In this document: positions 1 to 8,533 of the stretch, piece after piece | Position numbering within the stretch: position 1 is the stretch's first letter | How the letters are laid out: every line of letters starts with the position of its first letter | Assembly: GCF_020782875.1 (NCBI RefSeq) | Contig: NZ_JAJGBN010000001.1 | Span: 806,001-870,000 of the forward strand | Source of the DNA: Allomuricauda sp. M10 | GTDB taxonomy: Bacteria > Bacteroidota > Bacteroidia > Flavobacteriales > Flavobacteriaceae | DNA: 64,000 nucleotides | Direction: 5' to 3' | Position numbers and translations under genes: made by a program | Notes under the pieces: generated by a model | What the model was told of the DNA's origin: nothing | Databases searched by the model: none | The model's input: only the letters and a program-made list of their open reading frames with translations

Positions 1-2
1 CG

Positions 3-506
3 TTCGATTCCAACTTGGTCGCGGTAATTTCGTACTATGTGTATGTGATCCTAGGGTTGGATGCGGATACGTTCTCATTGGAAGGGGGCAACGATTATTA
101 CCGATTGGCCCAAAATATTGTAACCCAAGCACAAAGTTCCAACTATAGTGGATGGAGCCAGGAAACGGGAACCAGAACGCGTTTTGAATTGGTGGACAAT
201 CTGTTGAGCAATTCTTTTAGGGAATATCGGGTGGCCATGTACAATTACCACAGAAAGGGCCTCGATATCCTTGCCGATAACAACAGCACAGGCAAACAGA
301 TTGTTGCGGGTAGTCTCCGATTGTTTGAAACCTTGATCAAGCGTAGGCCGAATGCCTTTTTGATCCAGACCTTTTTCGATGCCAAATCGGACGAAATCAA
401 GAATGTCTTTTCCGATGGGCCAAAAGTTGACATGGTCAAACTCAAGGAAACCCTGAACAAAGTGGCCCCATTTTATTCCTCCACCTGGAATGAGATAAAT
501 TACTAG
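3..506 (+). CDS. DUF4835 family protein, PorD-like (5' partial)
   Basis: The reading frame is open from the window edge to a TAG stop, so this is the C-terminal 167 codons of a longer gene. The sequence (NYSGWSQ, NRL-rich helical tail, FLIQTFFDAKSDEI) matches my memory of DUF4835, an exported protein of roughly 300 residues found beside recN across Flavobacteriia. Some annotations name it PorD, a type IX secretion accessory protein; I hold that name loosely. It lies 46 bp upstream of recN on the same strand, the usual flavobacterial order. No signal peptide can be judged because the N-terminus is missing. Confidence 0.75.
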   Translation, partial: FDSNLVAVISYYVYVILGLDADTFSLEGGNDYYRLAQNIVTQAQSSNYSGWSQETGTRTRFELVDNLLSNSFREYRVAMYNYHRKGLDILADNNSTGKQIVAGSLRLFETLIKRRPNAFLIQTFFDAKSDEIKNVFSDGPKVDMVKLKETLNKVAPFYSSTWNEINY

Positions 507-552
507 TGCATTTCTACAAAAGAGATTTATCTTTACGGCAAAATCTTCAGAA

Positions 553-2205
553 TTGCTGGCAAATCTTTCCATTCAAAATTACGCACTGATTGATGATGTG
601 AGCGTTGCATTCACCAACGGGTTCACCACTATTACAGGTGAGACCGGAGCGGGAAAATCCATTCTATTGGGTGGGCTTTCCTTGGTTTTGGGGAAACGCG
701 CCGACCTTTCATCCCTCAAAAATGAGGAGCAAAAGTGCGTGATCGAAGCGGAGTTCGACATTTCAAAATACCAATTACGGCAATTCTTTATTGACAATGA
801 TCTGGATTATGAGGATAGGACCATTCTGCGCAGGGAAATCCTGCCCAGTGGTAAATCCAGGGCGTTCGTCAATGATTCTCCGGTAACGCTGGACGTTCTA
901 AAGGAGCTGGGCGAACAATTGGTGGATGTGCATTCCCAACATCAGACCCTTAGACTGACAGAGAACGATTTTCAGATGAAAGTGGTAGATGCGTTGGCCG
1001 GCAATGCTGATAATCTTGGGGAATATCAAAGGTTATTGTCGCAATTGCGAAAAGTATCCAAGGAACTTCAGGAGTTGGAGACTTTTCAGTCCAATGCCGA
1101 TAAGGAACATGACTACAACAGTTTTTTGTTGGAAGAACTGGAAGCTGCCAAACTGAAGGAAGGCATGCAGGAGGCATTGGAGGTGGAATATGAGCAATTG
1201 AGTAATGTGGAGCAGATCATGGAACAATTATCTGCTGGTTATCAATTGATGAACGATGAGCAATTGGGCTTATTGGGAAGATTGGGTGACTTGAAACGCG
1301 CTTTTCAGACCCTATCGGAATTTGGTCCAGCCTACAAGGCGTTGAGTGACCGGATTCAATCAGTACTCATTGAAATGGATGATGTGGCCGCTGAGATTGA
1401 ACAGATGAAGGATTCTGTAGAAGCTGATCCGGAACGATTGGAAGTAGTAAACGGACAATTACAACAGTTATATGATCTTCAGAAAAAGCATCATACCGAT
1501 TCCGTTGCCAATTTAATTGCCATTCGGGAAGAATTGGCGATTAAGGTGGAGGCCGTAGCCAATATTGAATTCAAGATCAAGCAAAAGAATGAAGAGGTAG
1601 CACAAATGACCACTAAGGTCGATACCAGTGCGGGAAAAATACACCAGTCCAGAAAAGCTGTCATACCAAAATTGAAGGGAATGTTGGAAGAAAATCTGGC
1701 TACATTGGGCATGCCCTCAGCTAGTTTTAAGATCGAAGTAAATCCATCCAACTCCTTTAAAACCAACGGTAAAGATGATTTGATATTTTTGTTTGCTGCC
1801 AACAAGGGCTCCAGCTATGGAGAACTCAAAAAAGTGGCATCAGGAGGGGAGTTGTCCCGTATCATGTTGATTATCAAATCCATTTTGGCACAATACGAAA
1901 ACTTGCCTACCATGATGTTCGATGAGATAGACACAGGGGTTTCTGGGGAAATTTCGAACCGAATGGGGGAGATCATGCAGCAAATGAGCGGTACCATGCA
2001 AGTATTTTCTATCACCCATTTGCCCCAAGTGGCCTCCAAAGGTCAATACCAATACAAGGTGTACAAAGAAGAAAGCGCTTCGGGAACCAGTACCCATATC
2101 AAACAACTCAGTTCGGAGGAACGTATTCGGGAATTGGCGGAAATGCTAGGGGGCAAATCGCTTTCCGAATCGGCTTTGGCCCATGCTCGTGAGCTTTTGC
2201 AGTAA
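553..2205 (+). CDS. recN: DNA repair protein RecN
   Basis: SMC-like ATPase that acts at DNA double-strand breaks in recombinational repair. The Walker A loop GETGAGKS sits at residues 29-36, long coiled-coil segments fill roughly 150-370, the ABC signature ASGGELS is near 430 and Walker B MMFDEIDTG near 455. The 550-residue length is normal for the family. The start is a TTG giving MLANLSIQNYALIDD, which aligns with the usual RecN N-terminus; no ATG exists in frame upstream after the preceding stop. It is probably cotranscribed with the upstream porD-like gene. Downstream there is a 452-bp gap of repeats rather than a clear terminator. Confidence 0.95.
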   Translation: MLANLSIQNYALIDDVSVAFTNGFTTITGETGAGKSILLGGLSLVLGKRADLSSLKNEEQKCVIEAEFDISKYQLRQFFIDNDLDYEDRTILRREILPSGKSRAFVNDSPVTLDVLKELGEQLVDVHSQHQTLRLTENDFQMKVVDALAGNADNLGEYQRLLSQLRKVSKELQELETFQSNADKEHDYNSFLLEELEAAKLKEGMQEALEVEYEQLSNVEQIMEQLSAGYQLMNDEQLGLLGRLGDLKRAFQTLSEFGPAYKALSDRIQSVLIEMDDVAAEIEQMKDSVEADPERLEVVNGQLQQLYDLQKKHHTDSVANLIAIREELAIKVEAVANIEFKIKQKNEEVAQMTTKVDTSAGKIHQSRKAVIPKLKGMLEENLATLGMPSASFKIEVNPSNSFKTNGKDDLIFLFAANKGSSYGELKKVASGGELSRIMLIIKSILAQYENLPTMMFDEIDTGVSGEISNRMGEIMQQMSGTMQVFSITHLPQVASKGQYQYKVYKEESASGTSTHIKQLSSEERIRELAEMLGGKSLSESALAHARELLQ

Positions 2206-2228
2206 TACTTTGCCTTTTGTGTAGACTA

Positions 2229-2305
2229 GTCATTTCGAAATGAAACGCGACGTGTTGATTGAGAAATCTAGTGGATTTTGGATTCTTCGCTTCGCTCAGA
2301 ATGAC
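2229..2305. repeat. REP-like imperfect palindromic element
   Basis: The element begins GTCATTTCGA, carries an internal GAGAAATCT and ends GATTCTTCGCTTCGCTCAGAATGAC-like, so its two ends are imperfect inverted copies. It is 77 bp and closely resembles the 80-bp element at 14145-14224. Such elements are common between genes in Bacteroidota. It lies just after recN and its right half is part of the tandem repeat that follows. Confidence 0.65.
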
Positions 2306-2551
2306 ATAATGCTGACGTTGGGGAAACATAATTCGTAAATTGTGACAGCCACTCCTAAGCCTTCGAGTCTATTCGTGCAATTTGTGTCGGTAAATAGGAA
2401 AGGGATTCTTCGCTTCGCTCAGAATGACATAATGCTGACGTTGGGGAAACATAATTCGTAAATTGTGACAGCCACTTCTAAGCCTTCGAGCTAATTTGTG
2501 CTATTCGTGTCGGTAAATAGGGAAGAGACTCTTCCTTTGCTCAGAATGATG
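2281..2551. repeat. 123-bp tandem direct repeat, 2 full copies plus a partial third
   Basis: Copies start at 2281, 2404 and 2527, an exact period of 123 bp. Each copy begins with the right half of the REP-like element (GATTCTTCGCTTCGCTCAG). Copies one and two differ mainly near the TCTATTCGTG/CTAATTTGTG segment. The third is cut to about 25 bases and has diverged. Together with 2206-2280 and the fabI promoter this fills the 452-bp space between recN and fabI; I see no credible gene in it. Confidence 0.9.
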
Positions 2552-2622
2552 CGAAAGCAGGACAAGTCAATATCTCCCTAATCTATACCGCTAGGAATGA
2601 TTAACAATCGAAATAGTTTAAA

Positions 2623-2630
2623 TATCTTTG
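2623..2630 (+). promoter_or_regulatory. fabI promoter -7 box
   Basis: TATCTTTG matches the Bacteroidota housekeeping -7 consensus TANNTTTG exactly. It lies 27 bp before the ATG at 2658, giving a leader of about 20 nt. A -33 TTG is not clear (TTA at 2601). The box would lie upstream of the proposed start and argues against the longer frame that opens at 2628. Confidence 0.55.
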
Positions 2631-2657
2631 CTGAACAATCAACAATTGATAGAAAAT

Positions 2658-3470
2658 ATGGCATACAATCTCTTAAAAGGTAAAAAAGGAATCATTTTTG
2701 GGGCTTTGGATGAAAATTCCATCGCTTGGAAAACAGCAGAACGCGTTCATGAGGAAGGCGGTACGTTTGTACTGACCAATGCACCGATTGCCATGCGTAT
2801 GGGACAGATCAAGGATTTGGCAAGTAAGACCAATTCCGAGATTATTCCTGCCGATGCCACCAGCGAAGAAGATTTGAAGAACCTTGTGGAGCAATCCATG
2901 GAGATTTTGGGTGGAAAATTGGATTTTGTCCTTCATTCCATCGGAATGTCCGTAAATGTTAGAAAAGGCAGGGCCTACACTGATGAGAATTACGATTTTA
3001 CGGCCAAAGGCTGGGATGTGTCCGCACTTTCTTTCCATAAGGTAATGCAGACCCTTTATAAAACGGATGCCATGAGTGAATGGGGCAGTATTGTGGCCCT
3101 AACCTATATGGCAGCTCAGAGGACTTTCCCTGATTACAACGATATGGCCGATAACAAAGCCTATTTGGAATCTGTGGCCAGAAGTTTTGGTTATTTCTTC
3201 GGAAAGGAGAAAAAAGTTAGGGTGAACACCATTTCCCAATCTCCGACTCCAACCACTGCAGGTCAAGGGGTTAAGGGATTTGATGGGTTCATCAACTATG
3301 CCGAAAAAATGTCGCCGTTGGGCAATGCTACTGCGGATGACTGTGCCAACTATACGGTTTCCCTATTCTCGGACCTTACCAAAAAGGTGACCATGCAGAA
3401 CTTGTTCCATGATGGCGGGTTCTCCAATACCGGTGTAAGCCAAGAGGTGATCGATGAATTTTCAAAGTAA
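2658..3470 (+). CDS. fabI: Enoyl-[acyl-carrier-protein] reductase (NADH), FabI
   Basis: Catalyses the last reduction of each fatty-acid elongation cycle, in the cytoplasm. The Rossmann start GIIFGALDENSIAW, the FabI signature around FVLHSIGMS, and the catalytic Tyr/Lys pair in DYNDMADNK (spacing Y-x6-K, as in E. coli FabI) identify it. Length is 270 residues, normal. An upstream TTG frame adds ten residues, but MAYNLLKGKKG is the expected N-terminus and a -7 box sits just before it. It is monocistronic, with a strong terminator right after the stop. Confidence 0.96.
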   Translation: MAYNLLKGKKGIIFGALDENSIAWKTAERVHEEGGTFVLTNAPIAMRMGQIKDLASKTNSEIIPADATSEEDLKNLVEQSMEILGGKLDFVLHSIGMSVNVRKGRAYTDENYDFTAKGWDVSALSFHKVMQTLYKTDAMSEWGSIVALTYMAAQRTFPDYNDMADNKAYLESVARSFGYFFGKEKKVRVNTISQSPTPTTAGQGVKGFDGFINYAEKMSPLGNATADDCANYTVSLFSDLTKKVTMQNLFHDGGFSNTGVSQEVIDEFSK

Positions 3471-3488
3471 TCAATAAAAATATTATGG

Positions 3489-3516
3489 AAAGCCATCCTT
3501 TTTAGGGATGGCTTTT
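3489..3516 (+). terminator. Rho-independent terminator after fabI
   Basis: Perfect 10-bp stem AAAGCCATCC / GGATGGCTTT with a 7-nt loop, flanked by A and T runs, 18 bp after the fabI stop. It also contains an ATG that lengthens the next frame artificially. Confidence 0.85.
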
Positions 3517-3525
3517 CTATTTCAT

Positions 3526-4533
3526 ATGGAGGCATTCTTTTCCATTGTGGTTCCGGTGTACAACAGGCCAGAAGAAGTTCGGGAACTGTTGCAAAGTCTT
3601 GCACAACAAGATTTTGAAAGGGATTTTGAGGTTGTGATCGTAGAGGATGGTTCTTCGGAAAGTTCGGAATCCATTATAAAAAACTTTCAAGAGCAACTCC
3701 AGATTTCGTATTACTTCAAGGAAAACTCCGGACCAGGTGATTCCCGAAATTTTGGGATGCAAAAAGCGAAAGGAAACTATTTCCTAATTTTGGATTCGGA
3801 TTGCATTTTACCCAATCAATACCTTTCAGAAGTAGACAAAGAGCTGAAAGCGAATTTTGTCCATTGTTTTGGTGGTCCTGACGCCGCCGATGCCTCCTTC
3901 ACTAAGGTACAGAAGGCCATCAATTATGTAATGACTTCTTTTTTAACGACAGGTGGTATCCGTGGAGGAAAAAAATCGGTCGGGAAGTTTCAACCCCGTA
4001 GTTTCAATATGGGGATTTCCAAGGAAGCTTTTGAAAAGACTGGTGGTTTTGGAAGGATTCACCCTGGGGAAGATCCAGATCTCACGTTTCGTATCTGGAA
4101 TGCGGGTTTTGAATCCAGGTTGTTTCCCAATGCCTTCGTGTATCACAAACGCAGGATAGACTGGAATAAATTTTATATCCAAGTGAACAAATTTGGGATG
4201 GTACGCCCCATCCTGAACAAGTGGCATCCTGGCACCTCACGCATTACATATTGGTTCCCGACGCTTTTTATATTCGGGTTGATAGTGGCTTTTATTTTGG
4301 CCCTTTTCGGAATTGTTTTGCCCATCGCCCTATACGCCTTCTATTTCGTAATTCTGTTTTTGGACGCTCTGCGCAAGGAGGGAAACATGAAAATTGCCTT
4401 TTGGGCGCTTTACGCTGCCATTATCCAATTCATAGGTTACGGAATTGGTTTTTTCAAGTCCACAATGTTGCTTAATTTTAGTAGCAAGGAGCCGGAAGAA
4501 TTGTTCCCCAAACTGTTTTTCAAGAAAAAATAA
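3526..4533 (+). CDS. Family 2 glycosyltransferase, membrane-anchored
   Basis: Probable inverting GT-A glycosyltransferase transferring sugar from a nucleotide-sugar at the cytoplasmic membrane face. FSIVVPVYNRPEE at residues 5-17, VEDGSS at 39-44, the DxD-type LDSDC at 89-93 and a GEDPDL acid motif near 180 are the GT2 landmarks. The last 100 residues hold two to three hydrophobic segments (WFPTLFIFGLIVAF, LYAFYFVILFL, IIQFIGYGIGFF). 335 residues. The ATG at 3526 is chosen because the earlier in-frame ATG lies inside the fabI terminator. One base separates it from the YbbR-like gene, so the trio with coaE is an operon. Acceptor and donor are unknown. Confidence 0.85.
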   Translation: MEAFFSIVVPVYNRPEEVRELLQSLAQQDFERDFEVVIVEDGSSESSESIIKNFQEQLQISYYFKENSGPGDSRNFGMQKAKGNYFLILDSDCILPNQYLSEVDKELKANFVHCFGGPDAADASFTKVQKAINYVMTSFLTTGGIRGGKKSVGKFQPRSFNMGISKEAFEKTGGFGRIHPGEDPDLTFRIWNAGFESRLFPNAFVYHKRRIDWNKFYIQVNKFGMVRPILNKWHPGTSRITYWFPTLFIFGLIVAFILALFGIVLPIALYAFYFVILFLDALRKEGNMKIAFWALYAAIIQFIGYGIGFFKSTMLLNFSSKEPEELFPKLFFKKK

Positions 4534-4534
4534 C

Positions 4535-5488
4535 GTGGTCAAAAAGGTATTGAAAGGTCTAAACCAAAAGAAAGCGAAAGTATTTTCACTCTTCTTGCTA
4601 TGCTCTTTTTTGGCTTGGTTCATCAGCAACCTTTCGGATACCTACGAGTCCAGATCGGATTTTTTGGTGAATTACCGCAACTTGCCCGATACCCTTTTGC
4701 AGGGAAAGAATTCCAACGAGCACCTTGAAGTCAAACTCAGAACGAGTGGATTTCAATTTTTGTACTACAATTTTTTTAAAAAACGGGTGGACATTAATGT
4801 TTCGCAGGCTGTTTATAGAAATGGAAGGTACGTGATCCCAGAAGATGAACTCAAGGAACAGCTGGACCAACAATTATCACAGAATATTTCACTTTTGGAC
4901 GTAAATCAAAACCAATTGGTATTGGATTTGTATCAAGTGGCCAGTAGAAAAATACCGATTGTTCCAAAAATGGACCTGCAATTGGAACAGAACTATATCT
5001 TGGATGGAAAACTCATCTTGATTCCGGATTCAGTTACAGTAAAAGGACCCAATAGTGAAATTGACACCATCAAGGAAATCCGGACATCTCCCATAAAGTT
5101 GGCCAATGTTTCGGATAGTTTTGAAAGAGAGGCAGTTTTGGTTTTCCCAAAAGGATTGGAGAACAGTGTTTTTTCAGATGCTCGGGTGTCTATTTTGGGG
5201 AAGGTGGATAAGTTTTCGGAAAAGGTCTTCGAGGTTCCGGTACAGGTACTGAATGTTCCTGAAGGTTTTCATGTAAAGACTTTTCCTAGCACGGTCACTG
5301 TTCTTTGCAAGGCAAGCATAGAGCGGTTAAAATCGCTTTCAGCTGCGGATTTTGCTGTGGAATCGGATTATGAAAAGTCAAAAGGCAACGATAATACGTT
5401 ATTCTTGACGATAGCCAAAAGGCCCGAGAATGCCTATGACGTTCGGTTGCAGCAAACCAGTGTAAACTTTGTTTTGGAACAGCCATGA
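4535..5488 (+). CDS. YbbR-like (CdaR family) membrane protein
   Basis: A 317-residue protein with one N-terminal membrane segment (about 13-31, VFSLFLLCSFLAWFISNLS) and an extracytoplasmic part of repeated beta-rich YbbR-like modules (for example IPIVPKMDLQL and VPVQVLNVPEG). YbbR/CdaR proteins in Firmicutes modulate the diadenylate cyclase CdaA; no cyclase is next door here, so that role is only a possibility. The start is a GTG one base after the glycosyltransferase stop; the longer TTG frame would run inside that gene. The stop overlaps the coaE start by 4 bp (ATGA). This gene order before coaE is usual in flavobacteria. Confidence 0.75.
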   Translation: MVKKVLKGLNQKKAKVFSLFLLCSFLAWFISNLSDTYESRSDFLVNYRNLPDTLLQGKNSNEHLEVKLRTSGFQFLYYNFFKKRVDINVSQAVYRNGRYVIPEDELKEQLDQQLSQNISLLDVNQNQLVLDLYQVASRKIPIVPKMDLQLEQNYILDGKLILIPDSVTVKGPNSEIDTIKEIRTSPIKLANVSDSFEREAVLVFPKGLENSVFSDARVSILGKVDKFSEKVFEVPVQVLNVPEGFHVKTFPSTVTVLCKASIERLKSLSAADFAVESDYEKSKGNDNTLFLTIAKRPENAYDVRLQQTSVNFVLEQP

Positions 5489-6078
5489 TGATCGTAGGGC
5501 TCACCGGTGGAATAGGGAGCGGCAAAAGTACCGTGGCCAAAATGTTCGAAAAGTTAGGCGTGCCTGTTTATGACTCAGACCATGAGGCGAAGTTGTTGAT
5601 GGTTACCTCGCTTACCATCAAAGATGGTGTTACGAGACTTTTTGGTGAAGATGCCTATACTGAAGGGGAAATAAACCGGAAGTACATCGCTTCAAAAGTA
5701 TTCAAAGACAAAGAATTGTTGAAACAATTGAATGCCATTGTCCATCCGGTGGTGCGTGAACATTTTCTGCAATGGACGGCCCAACAATCCGCTCCTTATG
5801 TGATCCAAGAAACTGCCCTGATTTTTGAAAACAATGCCCAGGATAAGTATGATTTTACCATTTTGGTAACCGCCCCAGAAGAGGCAAGGATTAAGCGGGT
5901 CATGACAAGAGATAGTATGGACAAGGAAGCAATCCTAGACCGAATGAAGAACCAAATGCAAGATGCTGACAAGATACCTTTGGCCCATTTTTGCATTGAA
6001 AATGTTGATTTGAAAACGACCAAGAGAAAGGTTAAACAACTTCACACCAAACTGTTGGCCCTCGCCGCCAAATTTTAA
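5485..6078 (+). CDS. coaE: Dephospho-CoA kinase
   Basis: Phosphorylates the 3'-hydroxyl of dephospho-CoA, the last step of coenzyme A synthesis. P-loop GGIGSGKST at residues 8-16, the DSD-H acceptor motif at about 31-35 and the LID-like region with RVMTRD fit the family. 197 residues, standard length. Translation is probably coupled to the YbbR-like gene through an ATGA overlap; a second ATG follows immediately at 5488. It closes the operon; no clear hairpin follows. Confidence 0.95.
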   Translation: MMIVGLTGGIGSGKSTVAKMFEKLGVPVYDSDHEAKLLMVTSLTIKDGVTRLFGEDAYTEGEINRKYIASKVFKDKELLKQLNAIVHPVVREHFLQWTAQQSAPYVIQETALIFENNAQDKYDFTILVTAPEEARIKRVMTRDSMDKEAILDRMKNQMQDADKIPLAHFCIENVDLKTTKRKVKQLHTKLLALAAKF

Positions 6079-6129
6079 CATTTTTGTTAAGGTTAGGTTA
6101 AACGGTAAAAGGCCTAAATGTTAAATTTT

Positions 6130-6137
6130 TAATTTTG
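6130..6137 (+). promoter_or_regulatory. -7 box directly before the histidine kinase start
   Basis: TAATTTTG, an exact TANNTTTG match, ends 5 bp before the ATG at 6143. With the usual 4-8 bp to the transcription start, the mRNA would have no or almost no leader. A convincing -33 TTG at 19-20 bp spacing is absent. Confidence 0.45.
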
Positions 6138-6142
6138 ACTCA

Positions 6143-7723
6143 ATGAACAAGAAGCTTTTCGTTCTTCTGGTCATTCTGATGAGCTTATCCCTGATTGGGA
6201 TTATTTTCGTTCAGGTTTATTGGATCAGGACATCCATAAACGACAAAGAAGAACAATTTTCAAGGACGGTCACGGACATTTTGGACAAAGTGGCCAACAG
6301 GGTGGAGATGATGGAGATGAAGGAGGTTTCCGACCGCATCGCTTCTCAGTTAGATTCTATTGGGCCGCCAACAAGCAGTCAGTACAGGCAAATTTTGTTT
6401 GTAGATCAGGACTTGAATTCTGATGAAATACTTTTTTATTCCCACGGAATACTAGAGGAAGATTATAATATAACATCAACGTTCTTTGATAACACGGACG
6501 GGCAAGATTCCACAACGCTTAAAAAATACACGAGTAAGCGTACCAAGGCCATTTACAAAAAAGAAACTGGTCTGGATGGGAAAACCTACGGGTTGACTCC
6601 TTTGCAGAAATATGAAAAAATCGGGAACCTGAACAGTGTGGAACGAGCAGCTATGGAAGATGTGCTTAGGGAATATGCCCAGACCACTCCCATTCATAAG
6701 CGGGTATCCAAACAGGAATTGGAACTCCTCTTGAGCCAAGAACTCCAAAATCGGAACATTGACATTGATTATGAGTATGGCGTATATAGTCAAGGCTATC
6801 CAACCAAAATAAGGTCCAATAAGTTCAAGTTTACTGGAACTAAAATGTACAGGGCGCCCATTTTCAAGGACAGCGAAGGACAAACCAGTTTTTCATTGTT
6901 GTTGACTTTTCCGACCATGAAGAAATTTATTTTCAGGTCGATCATGGGTATGGCATTTTTGTCTTTGATGTTCATTTTGATCATCATGTTGGCGTATTCC
7001 AGTGCCATTTATCAGTTGATAAAGCAAAAGCAGATTTCAGAGATCAAGTCTGACTTCATCAACAACATGACCCATGAGTTCAAGACCCCGATTGCCACGA
7101 TCAATTTGGCGGTAGAGGCCATAAGGAATCCAAAGGCCATTGAGGACAAGGAAAAAGTATTGCGCTATTTGGGAATGATTCGTGATGAGAACAAACGTAT
7201 GCATGCCCAAGTAGAGAATGTATTGAGAATTTCCAAACTGGAGAAAAATCAGTTGGATATCAGCAAGGATAGGGTAGATATGCATGACATTATCAGCGAT
7301 GCCATTGCGCATGTAGAGTTGATCGTGCAAGACCGTGGCGGTTATGTAAATGCGCATTTAGATGCCGAAAGGTCAGATGTTTTGGCCAATGACATGCACA
7401 TGACCAATGTGGTGGTTAACATTCTGGACAATGCGATCAAGTATTCGCCAGAAACCCCAAAAATAGATGTGTTCACCGAAGTGGTGAAGAACAATATTAT
7501 AATAAAGATTCAGGATCATGGAGCTGGTATGAGCAAAGCGGTTTTGAAAAAAGTGTTTGAAAAATTTTACCGGGAACATACCGGTGACGTTCACAACGTA
7601 AAGGGTCACGGATTAGGATTGGCCTACGTTAAACGAATTATTGATGATCACCAAGGAGAGGTTTATGCCGAAAGCGAAAAAGGTAAAGGAAGTACCTTCT
7701 TCATAAAGCTCCCTTTAATTTAA
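6143..7723 (+). CDS. Sensor histidine kinase, RprX-like
   Basis: Membrane sensor kinase that should phosphorylate the regulator encoded 8 bp downstream. Membrane segments at about 5-26 and 261-288 enclose a periplasmic domain of about 235 residues with no recognisable fold. HisKA carries the phosphorylated His311 in HEFKTPIATI; the ATPase domain shows the N box NILDNAIKYSP (~425), the G1 box DHGAGMS (~457) and G2 box GHGLGLAY (~488). 526 residues. The pair resembles RprX/RprY of Bacteroides, conserved through the phylum; the signal sensed is unknown. Confidence 0.9.
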   Translation: MNKKLFVLLVILMSLSLIGIIFVQVYWIRTSINDKEEQFSRTVTDILDKVANRVEMMEMKEVSDRIASQLDSIGPPTSSQYRQILFVDQDLNSDEILFYSHGILEEDYNITSTFFDNTDGQDSTTLKKYTSKRTKAIYKKETGLDGKTYGLTPLQKYEKIGNLNSVERAAMEDVLREYAQTTPIHKRVSKQELELLLSQELQNRNIDIDYEYGVYSQGYPTKIRSNKFKFTGTKMYRAPIFKDSEGQTSFSLLLTFPTMKKFIFRSIMGMAFLSLMFILIIMLAYSSAIYQLIKQKQISEIKSDFINNMTHEFKTPIATINLAVEAIRNPKAIEDKEKVLRYLGMIRDENKRMHAQVENVLRISKLEKNQLDISKDRVDMHDIISDAIAHVELIVQDRGGYVNAHLDAERSDVLANDMHMTNVVVNILDNAIKYSPETPKIDVFTEVVKNNIIIKIQDHGAGMSKAVLKKVFEKFYREHTGDVHNVKGHGLGLAYVKRIIDDHQGEVYAESEKGKGSTFFIKLPLI

Positions 7724-7731
7724 AACGAACT

Positions 7732-8445
7732 ATGGAAACAGAAAGAAAAAAGATACTACTCGTAGAGGACGACCCTAATTTCGGGATCGTGTTGAAGGAT
7801 TATTTGGCTATGAATGATTTTGAAGTGGTTTTGGCCAAAAACGGAATGGAAGGTTTTGAAAAGTTCAAAAAGGACAATTTTGATGTCTGTATTTTGGACG
7901 TGATGATGCCTTACAAGGATGGATTCACCCTTGCCAAGGAAATTCGCGAAAAGAACGAGAACGTTCCGATCATATTCCTGACTGCAAAGACCATGAAGGA
8001 AGATGTGTTGAAAGGTTACAAGGCGGGTGCCGATGATTACTTGAACAAGCCCTTCGATTCTGAAGTATTGTTGATGAAACTGAAGGCCATCCTACAAAGA
8101 AAGGCAACCGGTTCATTGGCGGATAGCAAGCAGTTCGAGTTCCAGATCGGGCATTTCCATTTGAACTCCAAGCTCCGCTTCCTTAAATACCAGGAAGAAG
8201 AGCCCATAAAACTTTCTCCAAAAGAGAACGAACTGTTGCGTTTGTTGGCCTTGCATGAAAATGACTTGATGCCAAGGGAATTGGCATTGACCAAAATCTG
8301 GAGGGATGATAACTACTTCACTTCCAGGAGTATGGACGTGTATATTGCCAAATTGAGAAAGTACCTTAAAAAGGACGATTCAGTGGAAATTTTGAACATA
8401 CACGGAGAAGGATTCCGACTGGTGGTCAAGGCCGAAAACCAATGA
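7732..8445 (+). CDS. OmpR/PhoB-family response regulator, RprY-like
   Basis: Two-component transcription regulator, partner of the upstream kinase. The receiver has the acid pocket ED-D at 12-14, phosphoacceptor Asp56 in ILDVMMP, Thr85 and Lys106 in NKPFD. The C-terminal half is a winged-helix DNA-binding domain with LSPKENELLRLL and the wing motif SRSMDVYIAKLRKYL. 237 residues, normal. Transcription ends at a strong hairpin 20 bp later. Target genes cannot be deduced here. Confidence 0.92.
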   Translation: METERKKILLVEDDPNFGIVLKDYLAMNDFEVVLAKNGMEGFEKFKKDNFDVCILDVMMPYKDGFTLAKEIREKNENVPIIFLTAKTMKEDVLKGYKAGADDYLNKPFDSEVLLMKLKAILQRKATGSLADSKQFEFQIGHFHLNSKLRFLKYQEEEPIKLSPKENELLRLLALHENDLMPRELALTKIWRDDNYFTSRSMDVYIAKLRKYLKKDDSVEILNIHGEGFRLVVKAENQ

Positions 8446-8464
8446 TCACATCTAAAATAAATAG

Positions 8465-8492
8465 AAAAAGCTACCATATGGTGGCTTTTTTT
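8465..8492 (+). terminator. Terminator after the RprX/RprY-like pair
   Basis: 11-bp stem AAAAAGCTACC / GGTGGCTTTTT with one G-T pair, ATAT loop and trailing Ts. The A run on the other side could make it work for the converging gluconokinase operon as well. Confidence 0.85.
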
Positions 8493-8533
8493 ATGTTATA
8501 TATTGAAGGGAAAGCCAGCCTTTCCCGGGCACA

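Noticed and set aside
2108..2329. 73-codon minus-strand frame after recN
   Set aside because: Runs through the recN end and the REP-like repeat; repeat-derived.
2281..2551. Short CRISPR-like array
   Set aside because: The unit is 123 bp with no spacer/repeat division; a plain tandem duplication.
8463..8492. tRNA or riboswitch at the end of the RprY-like gene
   Set aside because: Simple hairpin with T run; a terminator explains it fully.
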